The notes below the pieces were generated by a model, which was given only the letters and a program-made list of their open reading frames with translations, made no database searches and had not been told where the DNA came from. DNA of 64,000 nucleotides from the NCBI RefSeq assembly GCF_022581195.2, contig NC_061473.1, positions 9,238,001 to 9,302,000 on the forward strand, read 5' to 3'. This document shows positions 23,730-34,450 of this stretch, piece by piece; position 1 is the stretch's first letter, and the number at the start of each line of letters is the position of its first letter. Position numbers and translations under genes: made by a program. Origin of the DNA: Helicoverpa zea (Eukaryota > Arthropoda > Insecta > Lepidoptera > Noctuidae).

Positions 23730-23919
23730 TCTATACTAATATTTATAATATTAGCTGAAGAGTTTGTTTGTTTGCTTGAATCAGAAACTACTGGTCCGAT
23801 TTGAAAAAATCTTTCAGTGTAAGATAGTCCATTTATCGAGGAAGGCTATAGGCTACTTTTTATCCGGGTTCGTGCAGAGGTTCCCACGGGATGCGGGTGA
23901 AACCGCTGGCAGAAGCTAG
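23730..23919 (+). mobile_element. Helitron-like element, second subfamily
   Basis: TCTATACTAATATTTATAAT start, GATGCGGGTGAAACCGCTGG hairpin region, CTAG end before T. It shares ends with 19080-19279 but has a distinct body (CTACTGGTCCGATTTG, GAGGAAGGCTATAGGCTAC). Confidence 0.85.
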
Positions 23920-23934
23920 TTTATGAAATATTCA

Positions 23935-24030
23935 TGTGCCTGGGCTTTTTTTGGGGTCTGCTTCTGGTCCGACTAACTGCCTATGTTCTAAGTATGTAAT
24001 TTCTTAACCCAGTCACCCGGGCAACCCAAT
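23935..24030 (-). repeat. Decayed SINE family A fragment
   Basis: TTTTTTTGGGGTCTGCTTCT and AACCCAGTCACCCGGGCAAC remain in the expected order. Confidence 0.5.
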
Positions 24031-25089
24031 ACCTATCTGCCGCATTAGGCACGTCCTGTAATGGTAGATTTAAGGTTGTGTGTGTAGTGTGTAAATAAAT
24101 AAATACCCCTCGATCGGCAGTCAGATTTTCTGTAATTGATATTACTAACATATTTTTTTTTTTGCATTTTATTTTGCCTTACGCCTCAAGCCTCAAGTCA
24201 AATTATTTTAGTCATTTCTTTATAGCAGCCCAGAATTCAAAATTATCTGCGTGACTTCAATAAAGGCATAATGTACCAAATCTCATGTGACAATTCTTGG
24301 GTCCACCGTAAACGATAAACTTTTAAGTTATCTCTGAAAATGGATAAAGCATCCCCGAGTTACCCTCCCTTCTACAAAACTGTACCTAAAGATCTATTTT
24401 CTATGTTCATTGCGTCCATATTGTAAGAATATTACCCATAACCACCCAATTCTGAATTCCCTTCTTCGTCGAACACGGGTAAGCGCAAGTTTACCCTCAT
24501 CCTATCGCTTCTAGAGATCTCGAACGTAATAAATTCAAGGATAACCAGCTCGAGAATAAAGCTCATATCTTTATAGGAACCTCTTTTCGTTGTTGTCAGC
24601 ATTACAAAACGGTTATAAATATCGAACGCCATCTTTGCTGTGTATTTTATATTTTCCCGCCTAATTTTGTTTATGACAGCGCAGTTTTTTTTTATTGTTA
24701 TCGGAAGTGATGATAGCGTACACACACGTAGTGAGTATAAAATATGTAATGACGTGCACACACTTTGGAATCGAACAATGCGGAAACGAACAAAGGATGT
24801 AGATAGAGGTAAAAGTCCGTTAATATGATATTAATACCCAGTACAAAATAACAGGAATCATACATAATATTATAATACGAGATTCTACAACAGTGATTCA
24901 ATAAATTATTTCCACGTTAGTTCTGGATGATAGCAAAAAATAATACATAGTTTACAATAGCAATATTTTCTTTTCTCTTTATAATATGATTTTGAGTTCA
25001 CATTTAGCCGTAATGGTTATTCAATTATTTTATAGGTAGACAAACATAGGCAACATAGACAGAAAATAAAAAAAACGGTTGTCTGTAAA
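24031..25089. other. Unassigned DNA
   Basis: Nothing recognised. Frames at 24432-24901 on both strands have no motif. Confidence 0.4.
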
Positions 25090-25325
25090 GTCGGTTTACT
25101 GACGATAGTCGAACGTGACAACGTCATAAGAAATTGATCGTCAGATGTCGAACGTTGCCGAACGCGGAGGCCGATCGTGCCTCTTTGTTGCTCGTTGCGT
25201 GCTCTCGCTTGCACTTCAAACCTTAAACGGAACGCCTCAGAGCGAGGTAACGCCGCATGAGTCATGTTTTTTCGTGCGTGCAGCCGGCTCCATCGATATA
25301 AAAGACGTTGTCACGTCAAAAGAAA
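25090..25325 (+). promoter_or_regulatory. Family Q repeat with TATA-like box, copy 1
   Basis: GAACGCCTCAGAGCGAGGTA, CGCCGCATGAGTCATGTTTT and GTGCGTGCAGCCGGCTCC lead into CGATATAAAAGACGTTGTCA. The end GACGTTGTCACGTC is matched in inverted form at 25108-25125 (CGAACGTGACAACGTCAT), so this is probably a small inverted-repeat element carrying a TATA-like sequence. A second copy lies at 29645-29805. Promoter activity is inference. The 64-residue frame through it is not supported as a gene. Confidence 0.5.
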
Positions 25326-25596
25326 AATATATTTTATAAAAATTGGTGTCAAATAAATTGGCCCGAAGTGTTTCGTCGTCAACCGCAGCTAAGAACCAAT
25401 CCCGAGTGACGGCTATGACGCGATGCGCTGCGGGCCAATCACCGCTTTACCGCCGTCCCCGCACTCCCTTCATACCACCAAAGGGACCCAATAAATCACT
25501 TCTGCGCAGGTGAAAGTCAGGGCTCGACTTCCGTGCCGGTAACTGTACTTAACTAGCAAACGACAAGTCAGTACATGAACGCGCGATTGATTATTT
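25326..25596. other. GC-richer unique-looking stretch
   Basis: No repeat or coding assignment. More CpG than the surroundings. Confidence 0.35.
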
Positions 25597-25790
25597 AAAA
25601 TGTGTAGGTAGTTATAAAAAGTAATCTCGTAATCGTGATTGCAACTACAATTTGTAGTTAGTAATCAAATTTTTTAACTACTTTTTACGATTATTTAATG
25701 TAATTTGCAGTTTTGATTACTAACTACAATATGTAGTTGTAGTTAGTAATCAGTAGTTAGATTTCATTTTGCCCAACACTGGCTATGCTC
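25597..25790. repeat. Hairpin-rich repeat
   Basis: TTGTAGTTAGTAATCAAA near 25654 and its exact reverse complement TTTGATTACTAACTACAA near 25712 form a stem. A further GTAGTTGTAGTTAGTAATCA follows. It ends GCCCAACACT. No family assigned. Confidence 0.5.
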
Positions 25791-25848
25791 CATAATTATT
25801 TCGATCGAATAGTAAAGCAATTGATTTTTTACTCATCGTGAAATAGTT

Positions 25849-25861
25849 CTATTACCTTATT
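25849..25861. repeat. Target-site duplication of the R4/Dong-like LINE (3' side)
   Basis: CTATTACCTTATT, identical to 29361-29373. These 13 bp bracket the LINE. Confidence 0.85.
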
Positions 25862-28800
25862 TTCAAGCATATAATTTACATTTTTAAATATTAAATATAA
25901 AAATAAAAAACATTTAAAAATATAAAAAATAGGTTGCCACCGATATCGGGCACAGGGTCCAAGGTACCGGTGGTTAGGGTCCCAGAGACAGAAACCTCCT
26001 CACAATACGTGCCGTATCAAGGAGTACTGCCTTCTGAATCAGTCCCTTGATCCAGCCGCCCAACGAGAGCCTCCTGAGGTGTTCGTCGAGGCTCTTGGCT
26101 ATTAAACCATTGGCCGTAACGACAATCGGCACAACAACAGCCGTGTCGACACTCCACATGGCGACAACCTCGTGCGCTAAGTCGAGATACTTTATTTGTT
26201 TCTCTTTCTCAGCTTTCACAAGGTTCTCGTCATGCGGAACGGCGACATCGACTATCATCGCGCGGCGCGCTGATCGATCTATCACCACAATATCAGGCTT
26301 ATTGGCTACAATAGTCCTGTCAGTGATGATAGATCGATCCCAGTACAACGTGATATGGTCCTTTTCGAGAACTGGGTCGGGCGCATACCTGTAGTACGGT
26401 ACCTCAAGGTCTACAAGGTTGTATTGCAGAGCAAGCTGCTGGTGGATAATCTTGGCCACTTGGTTATGTCTGTGCAAATATTCACCATTAGCCAAACGAG
26501 AACAACCAGATATAATATGTCTGATAGACTCACCCGGATGGTGACATGCCCGACATATGTCAACCGTCCCGTCTTTCACGATATATCTCCGGTAGTTATT
26601 CGTAAGGATAACTTCGTCCATAATTGCACATACAAACCCTTCGGTTTCTCCAAACAAGTCACCGAAGCGTAGCCAAGATACGGACGCATTGAAGTCTACA
26701 TCGGGGCCATGAAGAGCCCCGAAGAAGCGTCCGTGTAGCTGTTTGCTCTGCCATACCTCCTTGCGATCATGGGTAGTTAGTACCACAGGTCTGCGCCAGT
26801 TCTCATTTGCCAACGATAGCGGGGTGAGTCCTTTGTCCACTGCTACCATATCACGATGCATACCCACGTCGCTTTTGAGAAGATATTCTCTGAGACTGCA
26901 CACCTCACGGTTGTGGAGCGTCTTTGCATTTAAAAAGCCTCGGCCTCCACATTTCCGTGGGATGTACAGTCTCATCACCGACGATCGTGGGTGATGCATT
27001 CGTTCTGCGGTCAGCAGTGTGCGGACTCTCCTATCCAAGGCATCCAATTCAGTTTGAGTCCATTTGAGTATGCCGAAGGAGTACATCAGGACTGGCATGA
27101 CCCAACCATTATAGGCGCGAACCTTGTTGCCGCCTGATAAGGAACTTTTTAGGACCTTATTCAGGCGGCCAAAGAAACGCTCCCGTAATGACTGTTTCAT
27201 GACAGCCACATTGATGCCTAACCCCTCCGCCATACCCAAGTATTTATATGTATCGTTTGCGGAGAGTGATCTCAGGTTTATGGAATCTGAGAGTTGTACT
27301 CCCTCAGATTCCACAATTCCCCCTCGCTTTACATGCATGACTGCACATTTGTCCACACCGAACTCCATCCTGATGCAACTACTGAAATTTTCAGTGATCT
27401 TCAGTAGCTTCATCAGCTGCAGTTCTGTAGTGGCAAACAGTTTCAGATCATCCATATAAAGCAAATGGGATATAACCTGACCCCCTCTCCGCAAAGGATA
27501 GCCCAGCCCCGAACCCTCTAGCAATGTGCTCAAAGGGTTCAAGGCCAGGCAAAACCAAAGTGGACTCAAACTGTCACCCTGGAATATTCCCCGCTCGATC
27601 TTAATAGGATCGCCGGTCCCTTCAATTTGTCTACATCCTGGATAGTGAAGAACCGTTCTCCATTGCTCCATACATGACGCAAGAAAGGCGCGTAGAGTTG
27701 TATTTATTTTATACAACTCCAGTACCCTCCTAAGCCATGCATGGGGGACCGAGTCGTAGGCCTTCTTATAGTCTATCCAACATGTCGACAAATTCTTTCG
27801 GGATCGTCGAACCTGTTGGCTGATGACCATATCAGTGAGGAGCAGCTCCTTAGTAGCACGGGACCCCTTCTTACATCCATTTTGAGAAACTGACATAATT
27901 GAATATTTTTCAATATGTTGGTTTATTTTTAATCTCAAAATAGATGTAAGAAGTTTATAGACCGTCGGTAAACAAGTGATCGGTCTATAATTTTTGGGTT
28001 CCGCGGTACTGCCTGATTTATGGAGCAGATGGGTAACTCCTGTTGTTAGAAACTGTGGGAGCGACCCGGCTTCTAAGGATGACTGAAACTGTGATGCTAA
28101 ACAGGGGTGTGAACTTTGCAGCCACTTTAACCAGAAATTGTGCAGTCCATCCGGTCCTGGTGATTTCCAGTTTTGCATCGGACGAACTGCACAGGCTACG
28201 TCGGAGGAGGTAATATTGACCTCCTCCATTTCTGGTATTTGTTCACACTTCCGTTCAACATCACGTGTCCAGTCACCCTCCTCGTGAAATACGGGCGTCG
28301 ACCAGAGGTTGCGCCAAAACGTGTTTGTGGCACCATCATCCGGCCGGCTCCCGTCCATCACGTATTGCTCAGGTCGCTCCCAAGTTCTATATACCCATCT
28401 TTGATCACTCTGGAACATACGATTCTGGGTATAACGTTCTACCCGTCGTTTATACCTTCGAATACGGCTAGCCCATGCACAGACTTTTTGCTTCAGGAAG
28501 TCGATGCGCTCCGCGATACGCGGCATATATTCATGAGGACTGAGTCCAGTCCCCATGAATGCACGTCTCACAAAGCGCATCACCCGTGGTCGGGTATTAC
28601 CCTCCCTGAAGCAATATAGTTTGCCGATGAGTACTCTGGCCCCCTCGATACGACGCTCAATCCTGCACTGCCAAGCTGGTACCGCTGATTTTGGTCGTGT
28701 AGTTCTGTTACTGTCAGGGAATTTGACATTAGCTACACGACATGCAGCAACAGCCGCGCAATACATAATTGAGTGTGTATCAAGGAGGTCTTCGCTGTTT

Positions 28801-29360
28801 TCAAAATATTTTTCCAACAGCGAATCCAGAGCACACACCAACGCCCTATTCTGTCTGTGCATAGGCAAGCGAGGTAGTCGCGGTCGGTTTTCGACGGGTG
28901 AGTACCTAAATTCCTGAATCGCATCCTCCAGAGCACTCCTCACACGTTCGTTGCACTGAGTACTTACCGTTACAACCCTATTGTCCTCATCCCGTTCAAC
29001 GAGATTGGACCGCGGTGTGACTCCGCCTGAAGGTGGCGGTGGCACCGCGGCCTGTGACGAGGTGGTGACCATAGGGCTGCTCAGAATCTCTAAGCGCAGC
29101 CGATCAAGCGCGGCGTCGTCCAGTCTGTGATTGCGCTGGATAACCCGCACCTGATCCGACAGTCGTTGGGCCGATACGTTGACGGCTGGCTCAAGCACCT
29201 GGAACAGAGACAGCATCCTATCACGGTACGCAGTGAGGTTAGTTCCTCCCTCTGTGGACCCGTAGTATGCGCGCATGACGTTCTCATTCATTTTCTGAGT
29301 CCATCTCATGCGCTGCACACAACCACCGGTAGCGGGGACCCTGCTAGGGACCTGATGGTC
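25862..29360 (-). mobile_element. R4/Dong-like non-LTR retrotransposon, apparently full length
   Basis: A 3.5-kb unit with a single ORF, ~50 bp of 5' leader and ~110 bp of AT-rich 3' UTR, bracketed by an exact 13-bp duplication. On the element's own strand the upstream flank reads CTATAATAATAAGG, a TAA-type repeat. Known Dong elements of silkworm insert in TAA repeats, so the site choice fits. No frameshift or internal stop is visible, so the copy may be young. Confidence 0.88.
25974..29309 (-). CDS. R4/Dong-like reverse transcriptase/endonuclease protein
   Basis: Single ORF protein of a site-selective non-LTR retrotransposon; it would nick the target and copy the element RNA there. Residues below count from a GTG three codons upstream; the first ATG (29309) is residue 4, giving 1111 residues. 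The frame is open to the element's 5' end, so the true start is uncertain. Residues 1-80 (RWTQKMNENVMRAYY, SAQRLSDQVRVIQRN) look like a Myb/SANT-type DNA-binding region. The reverse transcriptase spans roughly 380-800: NYRPITCLP at 443, motif A DYKKAYDS with D516 and D522, motif B GDSLSPL at 581, motif C YMDD at 621-624, KYLGM at 692. A C-x2-C-x8-H-x4-C zinc knuckle is at 922-939. The restriction-like endonuclease has PD at 1008-1009, D1024 (spacing 14) and KYLDL at 1043. All catalytic motifs are intact. Clade (R4/Dong rather than R2) is inferred from layout, N-terminus and target. Confidence 0.93.
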   Translation of the reverse strand: MRWTQKMNENVMRAYYGSTEGGTNLTAYRDRMLSLFQVLEPAVNVSAQRLSDQVRVIQRNHRLDDAALDRLRLEILSSPMVTTSSQAAVPPPPSGGVTPRSNLVERDEDNRVVTVSTQCNERVRSALEDAIQEFRYSPVENRPRLPRLPMHRQNRALVCALDSLLEKYFENSEDLLDTHSIMYCAAVAACRVANVKFPDSNRTTRPKSAVPAWQCRIERRIEGARVLIGKLYCFREGNTRPRVMRFVRRAFMGTGLSPHEYMPRIAERIDFLKQKVCAWASRIRRYKRRVERYTQNRMFQSDQRWVYRTWERPEQYVMDGSRPDDGATNTFWRNLWSTPVFHEEGDWTRDVERKCEQIPEMEEVNITSSDVACAVRPMQNWKSPGPDGLHNFWLKWLQSSHPCLASQFQSSLEAGSLPQFLTTGVTHLLHKSGSTAEPKNYRPITCLPTVYKLLTSILRLKINQHIEKYSIMSVSQNGCKKGSRATKELLLTDMVISQQVRRSRKNLSTCWIDYKKAYDSVPHAWLRRVLELYKINTTLRAFLASCMEQWRTVLHYPGCRQIEGTGDPIKIERGIFQGDSLSPLWFCLALNPLSTLLEGSGLGYPLRRGGQVISHLLYMDDLKLFATTELQLMKLLKITENFSSCIRMEFGVDKCAVMHVKRGGIVESEGVQLSDSINLRSLSANDTYKYLGMAEGLGINVAVMKQSLRERFFGRLNKVLKSSLSGGNKVRAYNGWVMPVLMYSFGILKWTQTELDALDRRVRTLLTAERMHHPRSSVMRLYIPRKCGGRGFLNAKTLHNREVCSLREYLLKSDVGMHRDMVAVDKGLTPLSLANENWRRPVVLTTHDRKEVWQSKQLHGRFFGALHGPDVDFNASVSWLRFGDLFGETEGFVCAIMDEVILTNNYRRYIVKDGTVDICRACHHPGESIRHIISGCSRLANGEYLHRHNQVAKIIHQQLALQYNLVDLEVPYYRYAPDPVLEKDHITLYWDRSIITDRTIVANKPDIVVIDRSARRAMIVDVAVPHDENLVKAEKEKQIKYLDLAHEVVAMWSVDTAVVVPIVVTANGLIAKSLDEHLRRLSLGGWIKGLIQKAVLLDTARIVRRFLSLGP

Positions 29361-29373
29361 CTATTACCTTATT
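29361..29373. repeat. Target-site duplication of the R4/Dong-like LINE (5' side)
   Basis: CTATTACCTTATT followed by ATTATAG, giving a short TTA run at the integration point. Confidence 0.85.
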
Positions 29374-29644
29374 ATTATAGTTTTGTTATAGCATAACCTA
29401 CAATTGCTGCACTAGCGGACTGATGCTATTTATTTTAATTATGAAAGCACGAATATTCGACAATATATCACTGAACATATATTTAATATCGAAAGAATCA
29501 TTACCTTTATCGTCGCAATTATCGTTGCTATAAACAATTTACACCACATTCACTTTTCACTGCACTTCATACTTGACGAAAATATGTAAATATATTATTG
29601 AATAGCAGCTGTTTACGCGGACGCATCGCTCACTCAAGTGGGAG

Positions 29645-29805
29645 AGAGACAGATGTCGAACGCTGCCGAAAGCGTAGGCCGATTGTGCGATGGAACGCCT
29701 CAGAGCGAGGTAACGCCTCAGAGCGAGGTAACGCCGCATGAGTCATGTTTTTTCGTGCGTGCAGCCGGCTCCGTCGATTTATAAGACGTTGTCACGTCAA
29801 AAACT
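29645..29805 (+). promoter_or_regulatory. Family Q repeat, copy 2
   Basis: Matches 25145-25325 from the GTCGAACGCTGCCGAA block to GACGTTGTCACGTCAAAA. The 18-bp unit GCCTCAGAGCGAGGTAAC is present twice in tandem. The TATA-like position reads GATTTATAAGACG, weaker than copy 1. Same orientation as copy 1, on the other side of the LINE. Confidence 0.5.
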
Positions 29806-29828
29806 ATATTTGAATAGCCAATGATATT

Positions 29829-29848
29829 CACTCTCTCTCTCTCTCTCT
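29829..29848. repeat. (CT)n microsatellite
   Basis: About ten CT units. Confidence 0.9.
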
Positions 29849-29898
29849 GGCTCCGCGTATGACAAAATTTCATGTTAATATTTCATTGCATCTAATTA

Positions 29899-30566
29899 CA
29901 CTGGTCAACAAATTATTATTATTTTTTTGGTGCCAAAGTGAAATATATAATTTCTTGAAGAATATTTGATACGTAATCGAAGTCCAGAAGATAAAGTTGC
30001 ACTAGCACGTGGGGATTTAGAGATATACCCCTCCTAAAGTACCAAAAACGCGATTTTTTATGAAATTTGATGTAAATTTTTGGGGACAGCAGAATTTTCT
30101 AGTAATTTCTAACTAAAGCATTATATAGTACTACTTTCCCCGCATTAACCCCATTTTAATTTATATTTTTGCAAGATTCCTTTCTCAATATATACCATTT
30201 TATATCTAAAGTGGAGTATTTTCATACTAACGGGCCAAATAAAATATAGGGAAGATCGAACTATCGTAGCTGTATACATATTTCATGAAAATTTAAACTC
30301 TTAGCGTTCGAAATAAAAATGAATTTCAATCGGGAAGAGTAGTACTATATAATGCTATAGATAGAAACTAAAAAACAATTTTGCTGTCCTTCAAAAAAAT
30401 CGTCAAATATCGTTAAAAAACGCGTTTTTGGTATTTTAGGAGGGGTATATCTCTAAATCCCTACGTGCTAGTGCAACTTTATGTTCTGGACTTCGATTAC
30501 GTATCAAATAATCTATAAGAAATGATATTTAATTCACCTTTGCACCAAAAATGCTGTTGACCAGTG
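29899..30566. mobile_element. 668-bp foldback element with TTA duplication
   Basis: Ends CACTGGTCAACA and TGTTGACCAGTG, flanked by TTA at 29896-29898 and 30567-30569. Both arms are long imperfect inverted repeats (about 29899-30145 and 30320-30566) sharing CGTAATCGAAGTCCAGAA, GGGATTTAGAGATATACCCC and GCATTATATAGTACTACT. No coding capacity. A 3-bp TTA duplication fits PIF/Harbinger, but the ends are not typical, so the superfamily is open. Confidence 0.82.
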
Positions 30567-30569
30567 TTA

Positions 30570-31866
30570 TTAATTCAACTAGTTTAATCATAAATCGAAT
30601 ACTTTATTTCATTGCAAAAGTCTTCGGCTGTTATCTATTAACATGCATTAAAAAAAAAACAAGTCACTGCTTTACGAATATAATCCGGCAAGGTGGCCCG
30701 ATTTTTAGGCGGGACTTGACACACCCAGGCTCCAATGATAAACTGCCATTTCAGGTTTGAACTCTGAACCGCTTTAAAAAAATAGGTACTCGCTTTTCTG
30801 GCGGCCATCCAACCTGTGGTTTATTTTGTGAATGCTTTCTTTAGTCATAACCTATGTCATGTGAAAATTATTAAGTTATTTAATTCATTAGATGGTCCTC
30901 GTCTGATGTGCCTTCAGTTCAATTTATTTGCGATAAGTGTTTTTACAATTTGGGTCTTAAAATAACTTCCCTGTCCCATGAGTCATATGTGGACAATGAA
31001 GCGGTTAACAATACAGCTAATTGCAATCATGACCAACAATTACCTTGGATAATTTGTAGACATATTGAACAATGGAATGTGGAATTTGAAATACTTAGAA
31101 TACGATTAGAATAGTCATTTATTTCTAGGTGTCTAGGAAAGGTGATATGTGGGAAGTTTAAGGTTAAAAAATTGAAGAACTATTCATCTGAAATCACGGG
31201 CTTTTAACAACCAAATTAATATTTTGACTTTTACATCTTTTTCACACAAGAGAATTTTCCGAGCAAATTTTCTGGGCGACACCGCTGGGCTCGTGCAAGC
31301 GATGTCGCTTAGTTTTAAAAAGTAACTTTGTTTATCCATTGCTTACTACAGATCGGAATACGCTATGCTCCTAAATGATTATAGTCCTTACACTCTCAAT
31401 TAAAAAAAAAAACGAGTTTTAAAATAGAAATAGAATATTACAAGCTTCCGATGTCAAATTCTATCCCTAGTAACCAAATCAACAGATATACATAATAGCA
31501 GCCGTAACTGCTGTGATTTTCACTTCACCGCAAACAAGTCATTGATACATTCTTCGCAACAACAAAACTACAGAATAGAAGCTACCTAACCCCCAATGAT
31601 AGCCTTTTCGACAAGCATCGGCTTATTTATTGCATGTTTCATTACTATTTGGATGTTTGCCAAGCGAAAAATGGCGTATTACGTGTATTGGAGAAGTTCT
31701 AACCTCGAGAGCTAAGATTTAAGTGAAATTGTTCTGGTAGGAGTCGTTTTGAAGTACCTATGGTAGGTACTATTGTAAGTGGTTTGTTTGGAAGTAAATG
31801 ATATTTCTATTATTGAATTAACTACTTATTTTACATACCCAGATGAAACACGTTATATCTTAACAT
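30570..31866. other. Unassigned AT-rich DNA
   Basis: No repeat family or supported exon. Small frames at 30551-30760 and 30908-31114 lack motifs. Confidence 0.4.
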
Positions 31867-31915
31867 CATCATCTTCCTGACCTGTTCCCAAGTCATTTGG
31901 GGTCGGCGCAACATG
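31867..31915 (-). repeat. SINE 3' end scrap
   Basis: CATCATCATCTTCCTGACCT and CATTTGGGGTCGGCG, related to the fragment at 10000-10070. Confidence 0.5.
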
Positions 31916-31971
31916 TCTTTTTTTATATCTTAACATCAAAAGAAATATTTTGAGTTTGACGGCAGTTGAGT

Positions 31972-32098
31972 TATCTGGGTAACTGGGTTGAGGAGGTCAG
32001 ATAGGCAGTCGCTCCTTGTAAAACACTGATACTCAGCTGTATCCGATGAGACTGGAAGCCGACCCCAACATAGTTGGGAAAAGGCTAGGCAGATGTTG
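31972..32098 (+). mobile_element. SINE family A 3' half
   Basis: GGGTAACTGGGTTGAGGAGG to CCCCAACATAGTTGGGAAAA and GGCTAGGCAGATG. Well preserved but 5'-truncated. Confidence 0.87.
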
Positions 32099-33311
32099 AG
32101 TTTGAGGTACTTTAACGACTTCATTGTACTACCTCTTTTCAAAAATGTTGCTGATATGTTTTACAGGAGCCTAAAGCAGCCACCCACTTTACAAAAACAT
32201 TGCTTTTATTGGCATAACATCAACACAATAAAAAAAAATACCTTGACGTCACAATTCCTGGCAAAAAATATGACGCGTGCCTCACAAACGGTGGGAAATA
32301 AAGAAAAATAAATATTCAAATCCAGCATCGACAAACACCATAAAACAATGGCGGCCATTACAAAAACGCGGGAAACGTCAACGCTGTGACGTCATCACAA
32401 TGGCGGCGTTAGTGACAAATTGAGTGAACTCAAACGTGAGATGGCGGACTAGCTATTGTTATTATAATTTGTGTATCTTGTATTCTTTTAGGAAACTAGT
32501 GAGAGAAAAGCTGGTATAACAGTGGAGATTTTCTAGGAATAGTATGTTTAGTCGAGGTTTGTCATTGGATGGGTGAACATTTTCGAAAAACTATAGCCAC
32601 TACTATACTATAGCCACACCTAGAGCTTATTATTGTTTTTAGATTATTAAGCTAGGCGTTCTCTTCCAACATACTATAAAGACCTACTATTAATCATACT
32701 GCGAAAAAAATAAAATATTACCGAAACAGTTTTTTATGACTGGCACCACAAAAAACCTATTTTGGTGATGTTTACTTAATGAGCAGACGGATCACCTGAT
32801 CCTAAACGATTATCTTATCGATTCACCGATATTCCGATATTGAAAATCGTGAAATCTTGAAAAAAAGAAACTGAGCTAACAATAAGGCCCAAGGAATATT
32901 GTAATTCCATGAATTTTAATGTATTTTTAGATCATACCTTTTGTGAACCGAAAATATAACAATAAGATAATACTAGTCCGCCTACTCAAATCTTTCTCAA
33001 AGGAACAATACCTACTTCCTAGATTGGAAGTCTAAAAAGATAAAGATACGCTTTCAAATCCATGAAATTAAACCCTACCTATAAAGATAAAGGATAACAT
33101 TTCTGAACGGTATTTTACTTTGTTCGGCTATAAATCACTCTGAAAATACAATACTATTATAACCAAGGAACTTGTCTAAAAACTTTCCCGATTTTAAACA
33201 AAGTTACGTCCGGAGAATTTTAGTTATTCGCCAAAGTTCTGTAAAAGGGGCTTAAAGACTTGGAAATATTGCAAAAGTTGAAATATCTATTGACAATGTT
33301 TCCCAACTTTC
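32099..33311. other. Unassigned DNA with a CpG/ATGGCGGC-rich patch
   Basis: 32340-32455 has several ATGGCGG motifs and GACGTCA sites in otherwise AT-rich DNA. It could be an eroded promoter or repeat, but no open exon follows (the ATGGCGGCG frame stops after six codons). Confidence 0.35.
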
Positions 33312-33602
33312 TAAGGCGCCGCATAGACGATCAATTGAATTGCGCAATATTGCCTACAATATTAAAATAGTGCAATAAAAAGTCTCTAAAACTCATCGTC
33401 ATATCTGCAATCAAAAGTTTTATCAAAATCCACTCTGTAGTTTCTGCGTGAAAGAGAAACAAACATCCGTACACACATTAGGATATTGTATTACGCGTTT
33501 ACAACATCAGTAGGAAAGAGTATTAACTTTAGGTACATTTATTGGGTCTATAACACAATCCGTTATATTGCGCAATCACTTGATCGTCTAGGCATCCCCT
33601 AA
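33312..33602. mobile_element. MITE with TAGACGATCAA-type TIRs
   Basis: Left TAAGGCGCCGCATAGACGATC then AATTGAATTGCGCAATAT; right, reverse-complemented, TTAGGGGATGCCTAGACGATC then AAGTGATTGCGCAATAT. ~291 bp. The middle (33390-33480, TTTCTGCGTGAAAGAGAAAC) resembles a common moth repeat and may be a second insertion. No clear target duplication. Confidence 0.7.
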
Positions 33603-34450
33603 CAGTAAATTGTCTATAACTGTATAGAATTTCATGGGAATAATGGCGCGCGAAATGCGGTTATCATCATCAAAATTGATCTTTTCGACCTACAAATTAC
33701 GATCGGGCGCAAATTGCTTAGAAACAAACAATGACTCATTGTGCCGTCAAAAATCAGAGGTTGTTCGTGAAAATGATAAAAATGCTATCGTCGAGAACTC
33801 CATCAATCATTTGGCAATCGCTTCTCTATGTATTTTTTTTTACACAGGCCAGAATATGTTACGCGCGAATTTAAGTGTAACCTCTCTGGTAGTCTGTGAG
33901 TAAATATGTATGTACTGATTCTTTTTTCGAAGATAAAGATAAATTTATTTACAAATATGGGTACGACAAACAGCCCAGGTGATACGAATACATTTTAACT
34001 TAATTTTTTTCGAATGAAGTCTATGGTAAGTATATTTTAGAGTTAATAGTTGAAGGGCGATTTTTGATTTATAATGAATTTGTCGCTTTGTTAAATTAAT
34101 TTATTTGTAATGAATTTTATCGACTTGTTAAATTCATTTATTTATAAATAAGTGTGCTTATTGACAAACCTTGATAAATGTTTCGTAACTTTTTTTGTGT
34201 GGGTATTACATGCAGCAGATGCGGATTTGTAGCCTTTAAGATCCCAGGCCCAACATCTAAAAAAAGTATACGAAAGGAAAAAATAAACTCGTATTTAAAA
34301 ATAGTAATACCATTAAAATCCCAGGTAACGTTGCATCACGGTCGGGTTGAAACTAATCCTTCATGCAGAAGATATCCATCAATCTATTCTCGACAAAGGT
34401 CTTATAGGTTCTTCTCAAAAGGAAGAATCACTGTATTTGATTCCTTAAGA
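33603..34450. other. Unassigned DNA
   Basis: Nothing recognised. Frames at 33634-33903 and 34178-34516 have no motif, and the second runs into a MITE. Confidence 0.4.

Noticed and set aside
26047..28917. Several plus-strand frames across the LINE coding region
   Set aside because: They are shadows of the minus-strand 1111-residue protein.
32395..32425. Start of a host gene at an ATGGCGGCG patch
   Set aside because: The frame stops after six codons and no splice donor or downstream exon is recognisable.
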